Position numbers and translations under genes: made by a program. Shown in pieces: positions 35,411 through 45,169 of a stretch of DNA of 64,000 nt; within the stretch, counting starts at the first letter, position 1; the number at the start of each line of letters is the position of its first letter. Location of the stretch: contig CAVPOO010000001.1 in the NCBI GenBank assembly GCA_963707015.1, forward strand, positions 323,569 through 387,568, written 5' to 3'. Origin of the DNA: CAVPOO01 sp963707015 (GTDB lineage Bacteria; Pseudomonadota; Gammaproteobacteria; Thiohalobacterales; Thiohalobacteraceae). The notes beneath the pieces are model-generated. The model saw only the letters and a list, made by a program, of their open reading frames with translations, was not told where the DNA came from and did not search any database.

Positions 35411-38260
35411 CTATGCCGATCGGGCAATCCTGGCCTCCCTGGGCCCCCGTCTCTCCAGCAGTCGCCACACCTCTTCAGCGGGCATCGGCCGGCCGGTCAA
35501 AAATCCCTGGACGGCATCACAACTCATTTCTCGGAGCATTGCGTGCTGCGCAACGGATTCGACACCTTCCGCAACCACGGTGAGGTCGAGTGCGTGGCAC
35601 ATTTGGAGTATCGCTCTTATCAGAGAGGCATCGCCGGTGTCACTGGTAAGCTTTTGCACGAAACTGCGATCGATCTTAACCGTGTCAATCGGAAACCGGG
35701 CCAGATAATTCAAGGACGAATAACCGGTGCCAAAATCATCGATCGCGATCCGTATACCAAGGCCTTTCAAGTTCTCCAATATCGCGGCGGCGGCGGTCGC
35801 ATCCGCGACCAGGGCGGTCTCAGTCATTTCCAGTTCAAGCTGATGAGGTCGTATCGCACTGGCACCCAGGACATCGGCCAACCGGGACACAAGGTCCGGA
35901 TCAGAGAAATGGTGCCCAGAGATGTTGACGCAAAGGCAAGGCACATGCTCGAAACGCGCGGCAAGCTCGCTCCACGTCCCCACTGCGTGCTGCAGTACCC
36001 AGTCGGAAAGCGGCGTAATCAGCCCGGTTTGCTCCGCCAGCGGTATGAATTGGGCCGGAGATACCGAACCGAGCTTGGGATGATGCCAGCGAACCAGCGC
36101 TTCCATGCCAGTGACCAGACCGTTTTTCAGCGAGAACTGCGGCTGAAAATGCAGGGTCAACTCGCCATGCTGAATCGCGTGCCGCAGCGCATTTTCCAGA
36201 ACCACGCGTTCCGTAGCGCCCTGCGCCATATCGGCTGAATAGAATTCGTAATGCCTCTGGCTTCGCTGCTCTGCCTGGTCCAGTGCGACGTCCACATTCT
36301 TCAACAGTGTGGTCAGGTCGTGACCATCCTCCGGGTAGATACCAATGCCCAGTGTGGCCGTGGGAATAATATCCTGCTCGTCAAGCTTTATTGGTGATTC
36401 CAGCAATCCGAGTATTTTGCGTGCCACGTTTTCTGCATCGTGAGGACCGGAAATGTGGCTGAGCAGTATACCGAATTCGTCGCCGCCTATGCGGGCCGCC
36501 GTATCCGAAGCCCGCAGGACTTCGCCAATACGCCTGGCAGCCGCCTGCAATACCTGGTCACCGGCAGGGTAGCCGAAGGAGTTGTTGATAGCCTTGAATC
36601 GATGTAAATCCAGAAAGAGAACACTCAGGCGGGTGTGATTGCGACGCGCCCACTCCATCGCGTGCTGCAGGCGGTCCTCGAACAAGTGCCGATTCGGTAG
36701 GCCGGTGAGCGCATCGTAGTAGGCAAGGTTTCGCATATGGTCTTCATTGCGCTTTTTTTCGCTGATATCGTCGAATATGCCTATATAGCGATTGGTCTTG
36801 TTTTGCGCATCATGCACCGACGCGATAGTCTGCCATATGGGAAAAATCTCACCGCTATTTCGGCGATTCCAGATCTCCCCCTGCCAGACGCCCGTCTCAT
36901 TGATTGAATTCCACATCGCCTCGTAGAAGGCTTTGTCATGATGACCGGAGCGCAGGAGTTGCGGGGTCTGACCGACGGCTTGCGCCTGCGTGTACCCCGT
37001 AATTCGCGTAAAGGCGGGATTGACCTGAACAATGTGCGCCTGTTCATCGGTGATCATGATCCCCTGCAGGCTGTTATCAAACACGCTTGCCGCCAGTTTC
37101 ATTTCGTCCTCGGCACGGTCCCGTTCGATGATCCCGGCCAGCGTGGCGGCGGTTGCCTGCAGAAACTCCACTTCCGCCTCGTCGCACTTTTCGACATGTC
37201 TATCATCGAGGTAAACAATCATCGCACCGAGCAAGGCGCCGCCGGAGCAAATCGGAACCTCGTAACAGGTATGTGCGCAGGCGTCTTGATGCAGGCTATT
37301 ACCGGCACCACCCATGCGAGGGACGAGTGGAACTTCCCGTGTGCTGCCAGTTTCGCCACCGCGTTTCGAATCGATCGGGATCCTTGCGGAGCGTTGTTGC
37401 TCTTGCTGTGAGTACTGACGTGAGGCAGTCAGTTCGAGCGTCTGCCCGGAGCCATCCGCAAGCAAGATTGCGGCTTTGGAGTTGAAGTGGGTCCAGGTAA
37501 CCGAGCAAATGATGTCGAGCGCGGTCTCCAACCGCGTTCCTATCGGCGTGTTTTCAAGACCCAGTTCCAGCAACCGGCGCAGCACGTCACGCGACTCGTT
37601 GGACCGGAGCAATTCCCGGTTGCGCGCGCCAAGGGTATCAACAAGGCTGAGGTTTTCCCGCCGCATCTCCAGAGAACTCGAAACACTGCGGTGATGACCT
37701 CGAGCTATCACAATCAATACAGTCCCGAACAGCGCTGTGACGGCGGCAGTTCCCAGGTTAATCTGATCACCACGCGAGAGTTGCCACCCCATGAGGGGCA
37801 ACAACGAGGGAATGAGAAATGCCAGATAGACCCTCAACAGGGCTACGTGGGACGATAATGCGCCGACACACATCCCGGCAAGGACCAGGAAGGTAAACAC
37901 TTGATGCGGCAACGACGGTGTAATCGAGAACATCAGCCCTAAGGCACCCCATGCGATACCGCCCAGAACGGTTCCTGCAACATATACGCGCAGCCAGGAC
38001 TCAAGGGCCTCATCCGGTAGCTGCAGGTTGAGAAAGAGTCTGACGAAAGCCAAACGGGCGACCGTTATCACCCCGATATACCCCGACCAGGCGAACAGCC
38101 ATGACGACGGCGTGACATCCCATAGCACGGCGACCGTTACGCAGGCGACGGCGAGTCCACCGAGCAGGGCTGGCGTTGCGTGGGTGAATACCAGACGAAT
38201 TTGCTCGGCGCGAATGTCGCCCAAATCCGATACTGAAGGATTGATCCTGGCTGCGGGCAT
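35411..38260 (-). CDS. Membrane GAF-PAS-GGDEF-EAL cyclic-di-GMP protein
   Basis: About 949 residues from the ATG at 38260; the frame is open to 38434 and a GTG at 38323 is an alternative start. Order: about six membrane helices (MASE-like, 30-190), GAF-like (235-385), PAS (400-500, SVFDNSLQGIMITDEQAHIV), GGDEF (520-680) and EAL (695-940). GGDEF is intact (ARIGGDEFGIL) with an RASD inhibitory site five residues before it. EAL keeps GMEALVRWHHP, ELEMTETAL and DDFGTGYSSLNYL. Both synthesis and breakdown of c-di-GMP are therefore possible; dominant activity cannot be told. Confidence 0.93.
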   Translation of the reverse strand: MPAARINPSVSDLGDIRAEQIRLVFTHATPALLGGLAVACVTVAVLWDVTPSSWLFAWSGYIGVITVARLAFVRLFLNLQLPDEALESWLRVYVAGTVLGGIAWGALGLMFSITPSLPHQVFTFLVLAGMCVGALSSHVALLRVYLAFLIPSLLPLMGWQLSRGDQINLGTAAVTALFGTVLIVIARGHHRSVSSSLEMRRENLSLVDTLGARNRELLRSNESRDVLRRLLELGLENTPIGTRLETALDIICSVTWTHFNSKAAILLADGSGQTLELTASRQYSQQEQQRSARIPIDSKRGGETGSTREVPLVPRMGGAGNSLHQDACAHTCYEVPICSGGALLGAMIVYLDDRHVEKCDEAEVEFLQATAATLAGIIERDRAEDEMKLAASVFDNSLQGIMITDEQAHIVQVNPAFTRITGYTQAQAVGQTPQLLRSGHHDKAFYEAMWNSINETGVWQGEIWNRRNSGEIFPIWQTIASVHDAQNKTNRYIGIFDDISEKKRNEDHMRNLAYYDALTGLPNRHLFEDRLQHAMEWARRNHTRLSVLFLDLHRFKAINNSFGYPAGDQVLQAAARRIGEVLRASDTAARIGGDEFGILLSHISGPHDAENVARKILGLLESPIKLDEQDIIPTATLGIGIYPEDGHDLTTLLKNVDVALDQAEQRSQRHYEFYSADMAQGATERVVLENALRHAIQHGELTLHFQPQFSLKNGLVTGMEALVRWHHPKLGSVSPAQFIPLAEQTGLITPLSDWVLQHAVGTWSELAARFEHVPCLCVNISGHHFSDPDLVSRLADVLGASAIRPHQLELEMTETALVADATAAAAILENLKGLGIRIAIDDFGTGYSSLNYLARFPIDTVKIDRSFVQKLTSDTGDASLIRAILQMCHALDLTVVAEGVESVAQHAMLREMSCDAVQGFLTGRPMPAEEVWRLLERRGPREARIARSA

Positions 38261-38714
38261 GCCTGCCTGTTCTATAGTGGAGACCGATAGGGACCCCTTT
38301 TCTTTCTCTGCATATAGTGGCACGTGACTCCAGAAACTTAGACGTTCCCGGTCCTCGAGAAGAGCCCTTGCCGGGGCCGCATACCGACCCGCAAGGACGC
38401 TACCGGCACCCCTCGGCACGCATCTGCATCCCAAGCATGCTTGTGTGAGCTTGCGGCGACCGGGCTCGGTGCCAACTGGGAATTGTCAGTGCTCTGTCTT
38501 GCACCCACTCCCTTCGGGGCTGCGCAGCCGTGACTTCGGATTGCTCGGAACATGGCCCAGACAATAACTAACTTGTTGTTTCTAAAGACCTGTTGTGTGC
38601 GACAACAAGGCATGTTAATAATAAACAGGTAAGCAAACGCACGCGGCCGAGTGGCTGCCGTCAGAAAATAACGAGACAAAAACAACCTGCATGAAGCAGG
38701 AGGGAGTGGTGGCG
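38261..38714. other. Intergenic region with a CTTGTTGT/ACAACAAG inverted repeat
   Basis: Divergent region between the GGDEF-EAL gene and a small secreted protein gene. CTTGTTGT and ACAACAAG near 38572-38608 form an 8-bp inverted repeat with a long loop. An A/T-rich stretch (about 38610-38630) could hold the promoter of the downstream gene. Nothing else was seen. Confidence 0.35.
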
Positions 38715-38981
38715 ATGAAACCTGACTTTCCGGGCGCGTTGTGCGCCTGTCTTGTGTGTTTGTCCGGCCCAGTTCAAGCGGTTGGAACCGACGCCGGGCT
38801 CCCGGTGCTGGCTGGCGCTCTTGCTGGCTACTGCGCCGTCCCTAGCCTTGTCAGCCCTGTGGCGGGACATGCACCAGCGCTGTCGCTGGAGCCACGCCCG
38901 TCGCCGCCCGCACTGATGGCGGATCTTGGCGTGCCGATTGATCTGGGCACGCTACGCACAGCGGAATCGGATGGATGTTGA
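38715..38981 (+). CDS. Small secreted hypothetical protein
   Basis: 88 residues from the ATG at 38715; AGGAGG lies 11 nt upstream and an ATG at 38691 is an alternative. Residues 1-22 form a signal peptide ending in VQA. The mature part is Ala/Pro/Leu-rich and ends MADLGVPIDLGTLRTAESDG-Cys. No family recognised. Confidence 0.4.
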   Translation: MKPDFPGALCACLVCLSGPVQAVGTDAGLPVLAGALAGYCAVPSLVSPVAGHAPALSLEPRPSPPALMADLGVPIDLGTLRTAESDGC

Positions 38982-39059
38982 AAATCCGCGCGAACAGAAC
39001 CCCGTATCGGGCAATTCATGCTGGATGAATCTGCCGGCTGATCTGCTTTCCAAGAGCCG

Positions 39060-39686
39060 TCACCAGAACACCAGTAAGCGGTCGTTTTCAACCTTGTGTT
39101 CGAACTCGGTCAGGGGGCGATTGCCGACTTCGATGCAGTCCCCGGTTGTGACGTCAAATGCCCATTTGTGCTTGGGACACGTCAGGCGTTTCCCCTCCAG
39201 TGCCAGGTGAGGAATGTTGGTGACCTGGTGAGGACAGCGGCTGTCGTAGACACGCAATGTCTCGGCATCGCGATAGACGAACAGGCTGCGACCATCACAG
39301 TCGCGGTAAGTGATCTCTCCGGAGGGCAGCTCATCCAGGGGTGCAACCTGGTGCCAGGAGGCTTCGGCGAACAGGTTTTCCGGGCGGAATTCCGGAATAT
39401 CCATATCCAGCAATATGTCCACCGCCCAGACGATCTTGGCAAGACCCAGCGTTGGAAAGGCCATGAGCAGCGCATCGATCACCTCATTGGCGCTCGCACC
39501 ATTACGCAGCGCGCGGGTGAGGTACTGCCGGAAGCCCGCCTCGGTCTGCGAATCGACCTTGGTGATAACTGAAATAAGATCGCGGGTACGGGGATCGAGG
39601 TGTTTGCCTGCCTCCTTGAGGAACTTGAAATAGGGCTTGATCGCATCGGGCCGGGCGGCAACCAGGTAATTCAGCGCGTCGCTCAT
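39060..39686 (-). CDS. Carboxymuconolactone-decarboxylase-like domain fused to a Rieske ferredoxin
   Basis: 208 residues from the ATG at 39686 (GGAGATACAG upstream). Residues about 1-105 are an all-helical AhpD/CMD-type domain (DPRTRDLISVITKVDSQTEA, GASANEVIDALLMAFPTLGL) but lack the redox ExxCxxxH motif. Residues about 110-208 are a Rieske domain with both cluster pairs, SRCPHQ and LTCPKHKW, binding a 2Fe-2S centre. It resembles an assimilatory-nitrite-reductase-D or dioxygenase-ferredoxin module joined to a structural CMD trimer domain. It is probably an electron-transfer protein in aromatic or peroxide metabolism; the partner is unknown. Confidence 0.85.
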   Translation of the reverse strand: MSDALNYLVAARPDAIKPYFKFLKEAGKHLDPRTRDLISVITKVDSQTEAGFRQYLTRALRNGASANEVIDALLMAFPTLGLAKIVWAVDILLDMDIPEFRPENLFAEASWHQVAPLDELPSGEITYRDCDGRSLFVYRDAETLRVYDSRCPHQVTNIPHLALEGKRLTCPKHKWAFDVTTGDCIEVGNRPLTEFEHKVENDRLLVFW

Positions 39687-39985
39687 CTGTATCTCCAGTC
39701 TCGTTGAACCAACGCTGGCAATCCTAACGTCTAGAGGGGCTGTCGCCAATACATAATGCGTAAGCCGTCGAACGGACCGCCGATCAGGTAACCATGGGTT
39801 GCCACGCCTGCATGCCGCTGACGAAGATGAACTCATGATCATCCTCATGTCTGGTAATGGCAGGCCAGTCGGGCATGCAAATCAGGTTCCGGCACTCCGA
39901 CCTGACTCAACCGCCGCGAGACGGGATGCAGTCTGTCAACCGGGCGCGGGCGGTACGAACGTGGCTCGAATGCCGTCCAGCGATA
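39687..39985. other. Intergenic region, nothing recognised
   Basis: About 300 bp between two minus-strand genes; no motif, hairpin or convincing frame. Confidence 0.35.
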
Positions 39986-41167
39986 TCACAGGCTCTTGAT
40001 GATCTTGTTTGTCCACTGAACCGCTTCCCGGTAGACCTCGAGCATGTCTTCCTGGTCAAGGGTGCGGAACTCGATCTCCGACCATTCCCCATTTTCTATC
40101 GCGAGTGCGCAGGCGAGCGCACTCCCCGGCAGGCCCCGATGGTGCAGAATCGCATCCTTGATTGCATCACTCAGGGGAAGTTTGGCCAAAATACTCTCTA
40201 CAGGCTGATGCATCAGCATATCGAGCGCCGAAAACATGCCCACGGTGAAATAGCTGTCCGTTTTCAGCCCTGCCTTGACTGCCAGCAACTCACACAACTT
40301 TGCTCGCAGCACCGCAATCTCCATCGTGGCAGCAGGTTCGTCGCTCATACCGCCCAATGCCAGCAGAGACACCCACTTTCGAATTTCATCCCGCCCGAGT
40401 AACACGATCGCCTGCTTAATGGAGTCCACCTCGCGACCAACGCCGAAGAAAGGCGCGTTGACCAGCTTTAACAATTTGTAGCTCAGCGCCACATCCCGGG
40501 TGATCTGCTGTTCTATTTCTTTGGTCGCGACATCTGCCCTATGGACTGTTGCGAGTAACTGGAGAATCGCGAGTTTGCTGCCGGGCAGATCTCTGCTGAC
40601 GTACTCTCTGGGTTTGCTTAAAAAATATCCCTGCAGATAGTCAAAACCCCTGTCGCAGTAAAAGCGGTATTCCTCCATGGTTTCGATCTTGAGCGCCTGT
40701 AGCGAAAGATGACTGAATCTTCGCAGGAACTTGACGAGCGCATCGAGCTGACTGACGTTTACCTGGTGAACATCAATGCGGAAAATGTTGGCATACGGGA
40801 GCACCAGCTGCAGCTCTTCCAGGTTTCCCAAGCCACCTACAGACACGCCGAAGCCCAGCTCTCTGAGCTCTTTCAACTTGGCTATCAGCGCGTGATCTAC
40901 TGCAATGTTATCGGGTATATCGAGAATCACCTGCTCGGTCGGAAGCTGAATATCGGACATGATCTCGAGAAACGCGCGGGTAACATTGATGACTGCCTTG
41001 CGGTTAAGCACGAGTTCATTCAATCCAAAGTTCAGAATAGTGGTTGCCAGCACTTGGGCAGTGGCCTCCGTCGGCCTCAACTCCGCGCTTACTTTGCCGG
41101 CTGAACGAAACAACAGCTCATAGCCATACACCCCCATCCGGCTGTTATAGATTGGCTGCCGTAGCAA
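39986..41167 (-). CDS. EAL-HDOD protein with anomalous TTG start
   Basis: 393 residues. An N-terminal degenerate EAL domain (about 1-190; ELLFR replaces EAL, VSVGGLGN replaces DDFGTG) is followed by HDOD (about 195-390; IEQQITRDVALSYKLLKLVN, AIVLLGRDEIRKW). This YuxH-type pair signals without phosphodiesterase activity. The frame begins at TTG 41167 just after a TGA. An ATG four bases upstream (41171) would read MVARQPIY, the family's consensus start, if one T were absent, so a 1-nt insertion or sequencing error at codon 3 is likely. Confidence 0.9.
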   Translation of the reverse strand: MLRQPIYNSRMGVYGYELLFRSAGKVSAELRPTEATAQVLATTILNFGLNELVLNRKAVINVTRAFLEIMSDIQLPTEQVILDIPDNIAVDHALIAKLKELRELGFGVSVGGLGNLEELQLVLPYANIFRIDVHQVNVSQLDALVKFLRRFSHLSLQALKIETMEEYRFYCDRGFDYLQGYFLSKPREYVSRDLPGSKLAILQLLATVHRADVATKEIEQQITRDVALSYKLLKLVNAPFFGVGREVDSIKQAIVLLGRDEIRKWVSLLALGGMSDEPAATMEIAVLRAKLCELLAVKAGLKTDSYFTVGMFSALDMLMHQPVESILAKLPLSDAIKDAILHHRGLPGSALACALAIENGEWSEIEFRTLDQEDMLEVYREAVQWTNKIIKSL

Positions 41168-41446
41168 CCATCACATCTCGCTCGGACGACGACCGTACCG
41201 CCGACTCTGTTACCAGTGTACGCATTTGCGGTTGTTCCCACGAAAAAGGCTGAGAATGACATCGGCAGACCCGGTTTTCGTCTTGAGGATCATGTAAATG
41301 CGGTTACATGTGCATTCCCGGTTCCACGAGCACCTGCCCCGAGACCGCCCACCGTGCCCCGCTTTGCAGGGTTCGTCAGTGATAAGGGGTATCGCGAATG
41401 GCTCGTTGTTGTAACCAGCCCCTTTCGAACCTAGACTCGCGAGCAT

Positions 41447-42163
41447 ATGCAGAAACAGGGTATTTTCGTAGCCGACGTCACCTGGCCCGAGGTCATGGCG
41501 CGGCTCGATGCGAAGGCGACTGCGCTACTGCCGGTGGGCGCCGAATGCAAAGAGCACGGAGCGCATCTGCCCATGAATTGCGATTACCTGCAGGCCAGAT
41601 GGCTGGCAGCCGCCGCAGTGCAGCGGGCCAATGTCGCGGTCTGGCCTGTCCTCGGCTATGGCTATTACCCCGCCTTCGTCGACTATCCGGGCAGTTGCAG
41701 CCTGTCTCATGCAACCTTCCGCGCCGCGGTAACCGAAATCCTCGCGAGCCTTCACCGTGCGGGGGCGCGGCGCATTCGCATTCTGAATACCGGTTTGAGC
41801 ACCATAGAGCCTTTGCAGCAGGCTATAAGCCAGGCTTTCGCACCTGAAAACACCCTGCTGATCAACGTCTACGCCGGACGCCACTACCGGGCTGCGGCCG
41901 CCGAAATACAGCGCCAGCAGCGGGGAGGCCACGCCGACGAACTGGAAACCTCAATCATGCTGTCCATCGATCCAGGCACGGTGGACATGAGCAAGGCGGT
42001 GGCCTGTACCGAACGGGTGATTTCCGGTCCGTTTAACCGAACCGATCCGCAGGCACCGAATTACTCCCCAAGCGGTGTGTACGGCGATCCCACGCTCGCC
42101 AGCGCCGCCAAAGGCCGGCGGCTGCTGCATGCCATGCTGAAAGATATTATTGAAGCCCTGTGA
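41447..42163 (+). CDS. Creatininase family amidohydrolase
   Basis: 238 residues. Metal-site motifs of the creatininase/formamide-hydrolase family are visible: PVGAECKEHGAHLPMNCD (Glu, His, Asp ligands), VLGYGYYPAFVDYPGS and GGHADELETSIML (His, Glu). Family members hydrolyse cyclic amides such as creatinine or act in cofactor (mycofactocin, riboflavin) pathways; the substrate here is unknown. It stands alone on the plus strand. Confidence 0.92.
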   Translation: MQKQGIFVADVTWPEVMARLDAKATALLPVGAECKEHGAHLPMNCDYLQARWLAAAAVQRANVAVWPVLGYGYYPAFVDYPGSCSLSHATFRAAVTEILASLHRAGARRIRILNTGLSTIEPLQQAISQAFAPENTLLINVYAGRHYRAAAAEIQRQQRGGHADELETSIMLSIDPGTVDMSKAVACTERVISGPFNRTDPQAPNYSPSGVYGDPTLASAAKGRRLLHAMLKDIIEAL

Positions 42164-42218
42164 CGCCGCGCCAAAACGGACTGCCGAACAGCTCCAGCCG
42201 TCACCTTGCTCTTCTATT

Positions 42219-42941
42219 TCAGTTGCGGGCCGAAACGCGAGCCAGCCAGGCGCGGCGCCGAAGCCTTTCACTGTGTTTCATGATCCAGCGCTGCCGCTCG
42301 CGAACATAGGCCGACGGCCGGTCGACGTGCAACTGCTTCGGATTCGGCAGGACGGCTGCGAGCAGTGCAGACTCGGTGTCGGTGAGTTGCACCGGGTACT
42401 TCCCAAAATAGATGCGGCTCGCGGCAGGGACGCCGTAGATCCCGGGACCAAACTCCGCTATGTTGAGATACATTTCCAGAATTCGCTGTTTCGACCAGGT
42501 TATTTCGATCAGTGCTGCGAAATAGGCCTCAATGGCCTTACGAAAAAAACTGCGGCCTGGCCACAGAAAGAGATTCTTGGCCACTTGTTGAGTGATCGTG
42601 GAAGCCCCGCGCAGGGTCCTGCCATCGAGCTGTCCTAGCACTGCGTCCTGTATGGCGGCCATATCGAAGCCGTAGTGTTCAGGAAACCTCTGGTCTTCTG
42701 CGGCCATTACCGCCAACGCGGCGCTGGATCCCAGGTCGCGCCAGTCCATCCACTCGTACCGATAGGCTGCATTCTGACTGCCAGCGGACCTGTCCTGCAG
42801 CATGAATGCCGTCGCAGGCGGCTCCAGCCAGCGGAGCACTAACACCAGCAACCATGTCACCATGAGCATCGCCAGAACGGCTAAGCCCAGCCAGCGGAAA
42901 AGGCGTCTGGAGGAGGAGCGTTTAGTCTTTCGGCGCGGCAT
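42219..42941 (-). CDS. mtgA: Monofunctional peptidoglycan glycosyltransferase MtgA
   Basis: 240 residues: one N-terminal membrane anchor (about 14-36) and a GT51 domain. AAEDQRFPEHYGFD carries the catalytic Glu, GASTITQQVAKNLFLWPGRS is the second GT51 motif, and KQRILEMYLNIAEFGPGIYG the third. It polymerises lipid II glycan strands at the outer face of the inner membrane without a transpeptidase domain. Length and layout match MtgA. Confidence 0.96.
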   Translation of the reverse strand: MPRRKTKRSSSRRLFRWLGLAVLAMLMVTWLLVLVLRWLEPPATAFMLQDRSAGSQNAAYRYEWMDWRDLGSSAALAVMAAEDQRFPEHYGFDMAAIQDAVLGQLDGRTLRGASTITQQVAKNLFLWPGRSFFRKAIEAYFAALIEITWSKQRILEMYLNIAEFGPGIYGVPAASRIYFGKYPVQLTDTESALLAAVLPNPKQLHVDRPSAYVRERQRWIMKHSERLRRRAWLARVSARN

Positions 42942-43290
42942 ATGCGGTCAAGGCAAGGAATGCAGGGGTCAGTGCTGACAGGGGCAGCTTCCCATGAGCG
43001 GTCGATGTATCCTGGCCTGGCAACAAAGAAGGGTGTTAGACCATAGATCGGGCACGCGTTCAAGCGGCGCACGCCGGCAAGACAGGCGGCTTGGCCTTGG
43101 GGAACACTGACACCTGCCTGCCATCGAGCCTTCCCCTGTCCGGGGTTAATCTGCGTTGTGCGCTCGGTTTTTTCCGATAACAGCCGCCATCCCGCTGCTC
43201 CGGTTTATGGTCTAGAATTGTTTCTATACCGCGACTTCAGGGAGGGAGGACCCGAAAGGTCGCGCGGCGGATACCTTGATCGGTCACACC
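42942..43290. other. Intergenic region, nothing recognised
   Basis: Divergent region between mtgA and a lipoprotein gene. No repeat, terminator or conserved RNA seen. Confidence 0.4.
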
Positions 43291-43959
43291 ATGATCCCCA
43301 AAACATTCGCGATAGTATTTTCCCTGGTTGCCATGCTGGCACTGACCGGCAGCCAATGCGTCATCATCGCCACGTCGGGTGGTGGACACCCTGATTGCAG
43401 TGACGAAGACACGGACAAAGATCCCTGCCCCGTTGTCATCGTCGCCACCGGCCGCCTGGTCGATGCCCCCGTGCAGGGCGTCCGCTATGTGTCGGGGTCG
43501 CGGTCGGGCACTACCGGCTTCAATGGTGAGTTTCAGTATGAGCTCGACACGCCTGTGCGCTTTTTCATCGGCGATATACCGCTGGGTGAGACGGTCAGGG
43601 GCAAGGCCGTCATCACCCCGCTGGATCTGGTGCCGGACGGCACCATCGACACACCGGCGGTTATCAATATCGCGCGGCTGCTGCAGTCCCTGGATGCGGT
43701 GCCGGGGGATGGACGCATAAGCATTCCGGCAAAAGTCCGGGCAGCAGCGGTCCGCTCGAATGCAGCGGTCTCGTCCCCGGTCCGGTTTCTGGATTTTGCC
43801 GATGAGCCGGCCTTCGTCAATGCCGCCAGCCACCTGGTCGCCGTATTGACAGCCTCGTATCCGTTTACCGCCGTGCTGGTCGATGCCGCAAGCGCAAAAC
43901 AACACTTGGTCGAGTCACTTGCCGGATTGGGCATAGCCGCAAAAATACCGCGGAAATGA
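43291..43959 (+). CDS. Lipoprotein with adhesin-like N-terminal domain
   Basis: 222 residues from the ATG at 43291. The leader ends in LTGSQC, a lipobox variant. VDAPVQGVRYVSGSRSGTTG, FNGEFQYELDTPVRFFIGD and VITPLDLVPDGTIDTP followed by NIARLLQSLD are a module found at the start of many secreted calcium-binding or adhesin-like proteins. Here it forms almost the whole protein. It is probably exposed in the periplasm or outer membrane; function unknown. Confidence 0.75.
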   Translation: MIPKTFAIVFSLVAMLALTGSQCVIIATSGGGHPDCSDEDTDKDPCPVVIVATGRLVDAPVQGVRYVSGSRSGTTGFNGEFQYELDTPVRFFIGDIPLGETVRGKAVITPLDLVPDGTIDTPAVINIARLLQSLDAVPGDGRISIPAKVRAAAVRSNAAVSSPVRFLDFADEPAFVNAASHLVAVLTASYPFTAVLVDAASAKQHLVESLAGLGIAAKIPRK

Positions 43960-44072
43960 CCCGTTCCCGGGCGGTATCGCCACGCCGGCAGGCCGCTACA
44001 GAGATGATAACGTGCTGCTGCTGGCAGCCCGTAACAGCTGACGTCGGCATCTGCCGATTATCCGCGGACCCG

Positions 44073-44957
44073 TTAATCGGCGGCGAAAAACGCACGGGCG
44101 TTCTGCAGCCGCAGCTTTTCCGCGACCTCCGGCGCAAGGTGTGCGAGCCATCCCCGGTGGAAATCGACAAAGCGGCGGTAGTGCTCCCAGCCGGTATCAG
44201 GCTCATCCCAGCCATCCAGCTTGTCCACCGGCCAGACCGGGTCGGAACCGACCATGAAACGATCGGGATAGGCCTCAATGAGGCTGCGCCATTCCGGCAG
44301 CAGGACACCGCCTGAATCCGTGATGGGGTTATTGACGAAGCGCCATGGATCGCGCGCAGACAGTTCGCTCCAGACATTGGGGCAGGCATTCATCACCTCG
44401 GCGACCTGTGCCGTGTCCAGAATGGCACCGGCATGCGCCCAGAGGATGCGCAGCTCGCGATGGGCACGGCACAGCTCGATCAGGTAGGGTGTGTGGCTCA
44501 GTTCGGTATGTATGAGAAGCGGGACCTCATACTCTGCGGCGAGCTCGATGAGGCCGCTGATCACCGGCGTGCGCCAGTCTGGCATAAAACCACCGATCAG
44601 ATGCAGTTCGCCGATACCCGCGTACCTGCCGGTAGCGAGTGCTGCGCGCGCTCGCTGCAGCACGCCCTTGTCATAGGGCCAGCTCGACCAGTCACCGGGG
44701 GCGCGGTACGGGCTCCAGATCGGTAGGATGAGTTGCGGGGCAAGCCGTTCCAGCTCCAGCGCATACTCGGCAGGCGTCCCGATGACTACCGCCAGCGCAA
44801 TGTCATTGTCCTGCAGCGTCCGGATCGCGTCCTCTGCAGGGGTGACCTCTTTCTGGCTCCATTTGTAATGTACATGGACATCGGCCAGAGGCGGCGCGCC
44901 CCACACGGGCAGCGGACTGATCAGCACAAGCAACAGCAGGATGTGGGGTGCAGACAC
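44073..44957 (-). CDS. Secreted amidohydrolase (amidohydrolase-2-like)
   Basis: 294 residues from the GTG at 44957 (AGAGGCGG upstream); the frame is open to 45164 but that part has no family similarity. A signal peptide (LLLLVLISPLPVWG) precedes a TIM barrel with metal-ligand motifs ADVHVHYKW, LLIHTELSH, ILWAHAGA and GSDPVWPVDKL, in the order of amidohydrolase-2 enzymes. The substrate is unknown; periplasmic location is inferred from the leader. It is divergent from the spermidine-synthase-like gene. Confidence 0.85.
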   Translation of the reverse strand: MSAPHILLLLVLISPLPVWGAPPLADVHVHYKWSQKEVTPAEDAIRTLQDNDIALAVVIGTPAEYALELERLAPQLILPIWSPYRAPGDWSSWPYDKGVLQRARAALATGRYAGIGELHLIGGFMPDWRTPVISGLIELAAEYEVPLLIHTELSHTPYLIELCRAHRELRILWAHAGAILDTAQVAEVMNACPNVWSELSARDPWRFVNNPITDSGGVLLPEWRSLIEAYPDRFMVGSDPVWPVDKLDGWDEPDTGWEHYRRFVDFHRGWLAHLAPEVAEKLRLQNARAFFAAD

Positions 44958-45169
44958 CAATGACCGCCTCTGTTGTGCGGCAGCTGGGGACCCGATGCCG
45001 GATGCCTCCAGTCGGGGCCCTGTGCGCCGGATGCCGCCTGGGCCGGGATCATGGACAGGCTTGATTGCACCGATATACCGCATCAGAGGGCGTACGTTAT
45101 CATAGGCGGGCATGCATTGCGCGGCCGGGACCGGCCGTCTTGCCAGAAACCGACCCGCTTTCATCCATC

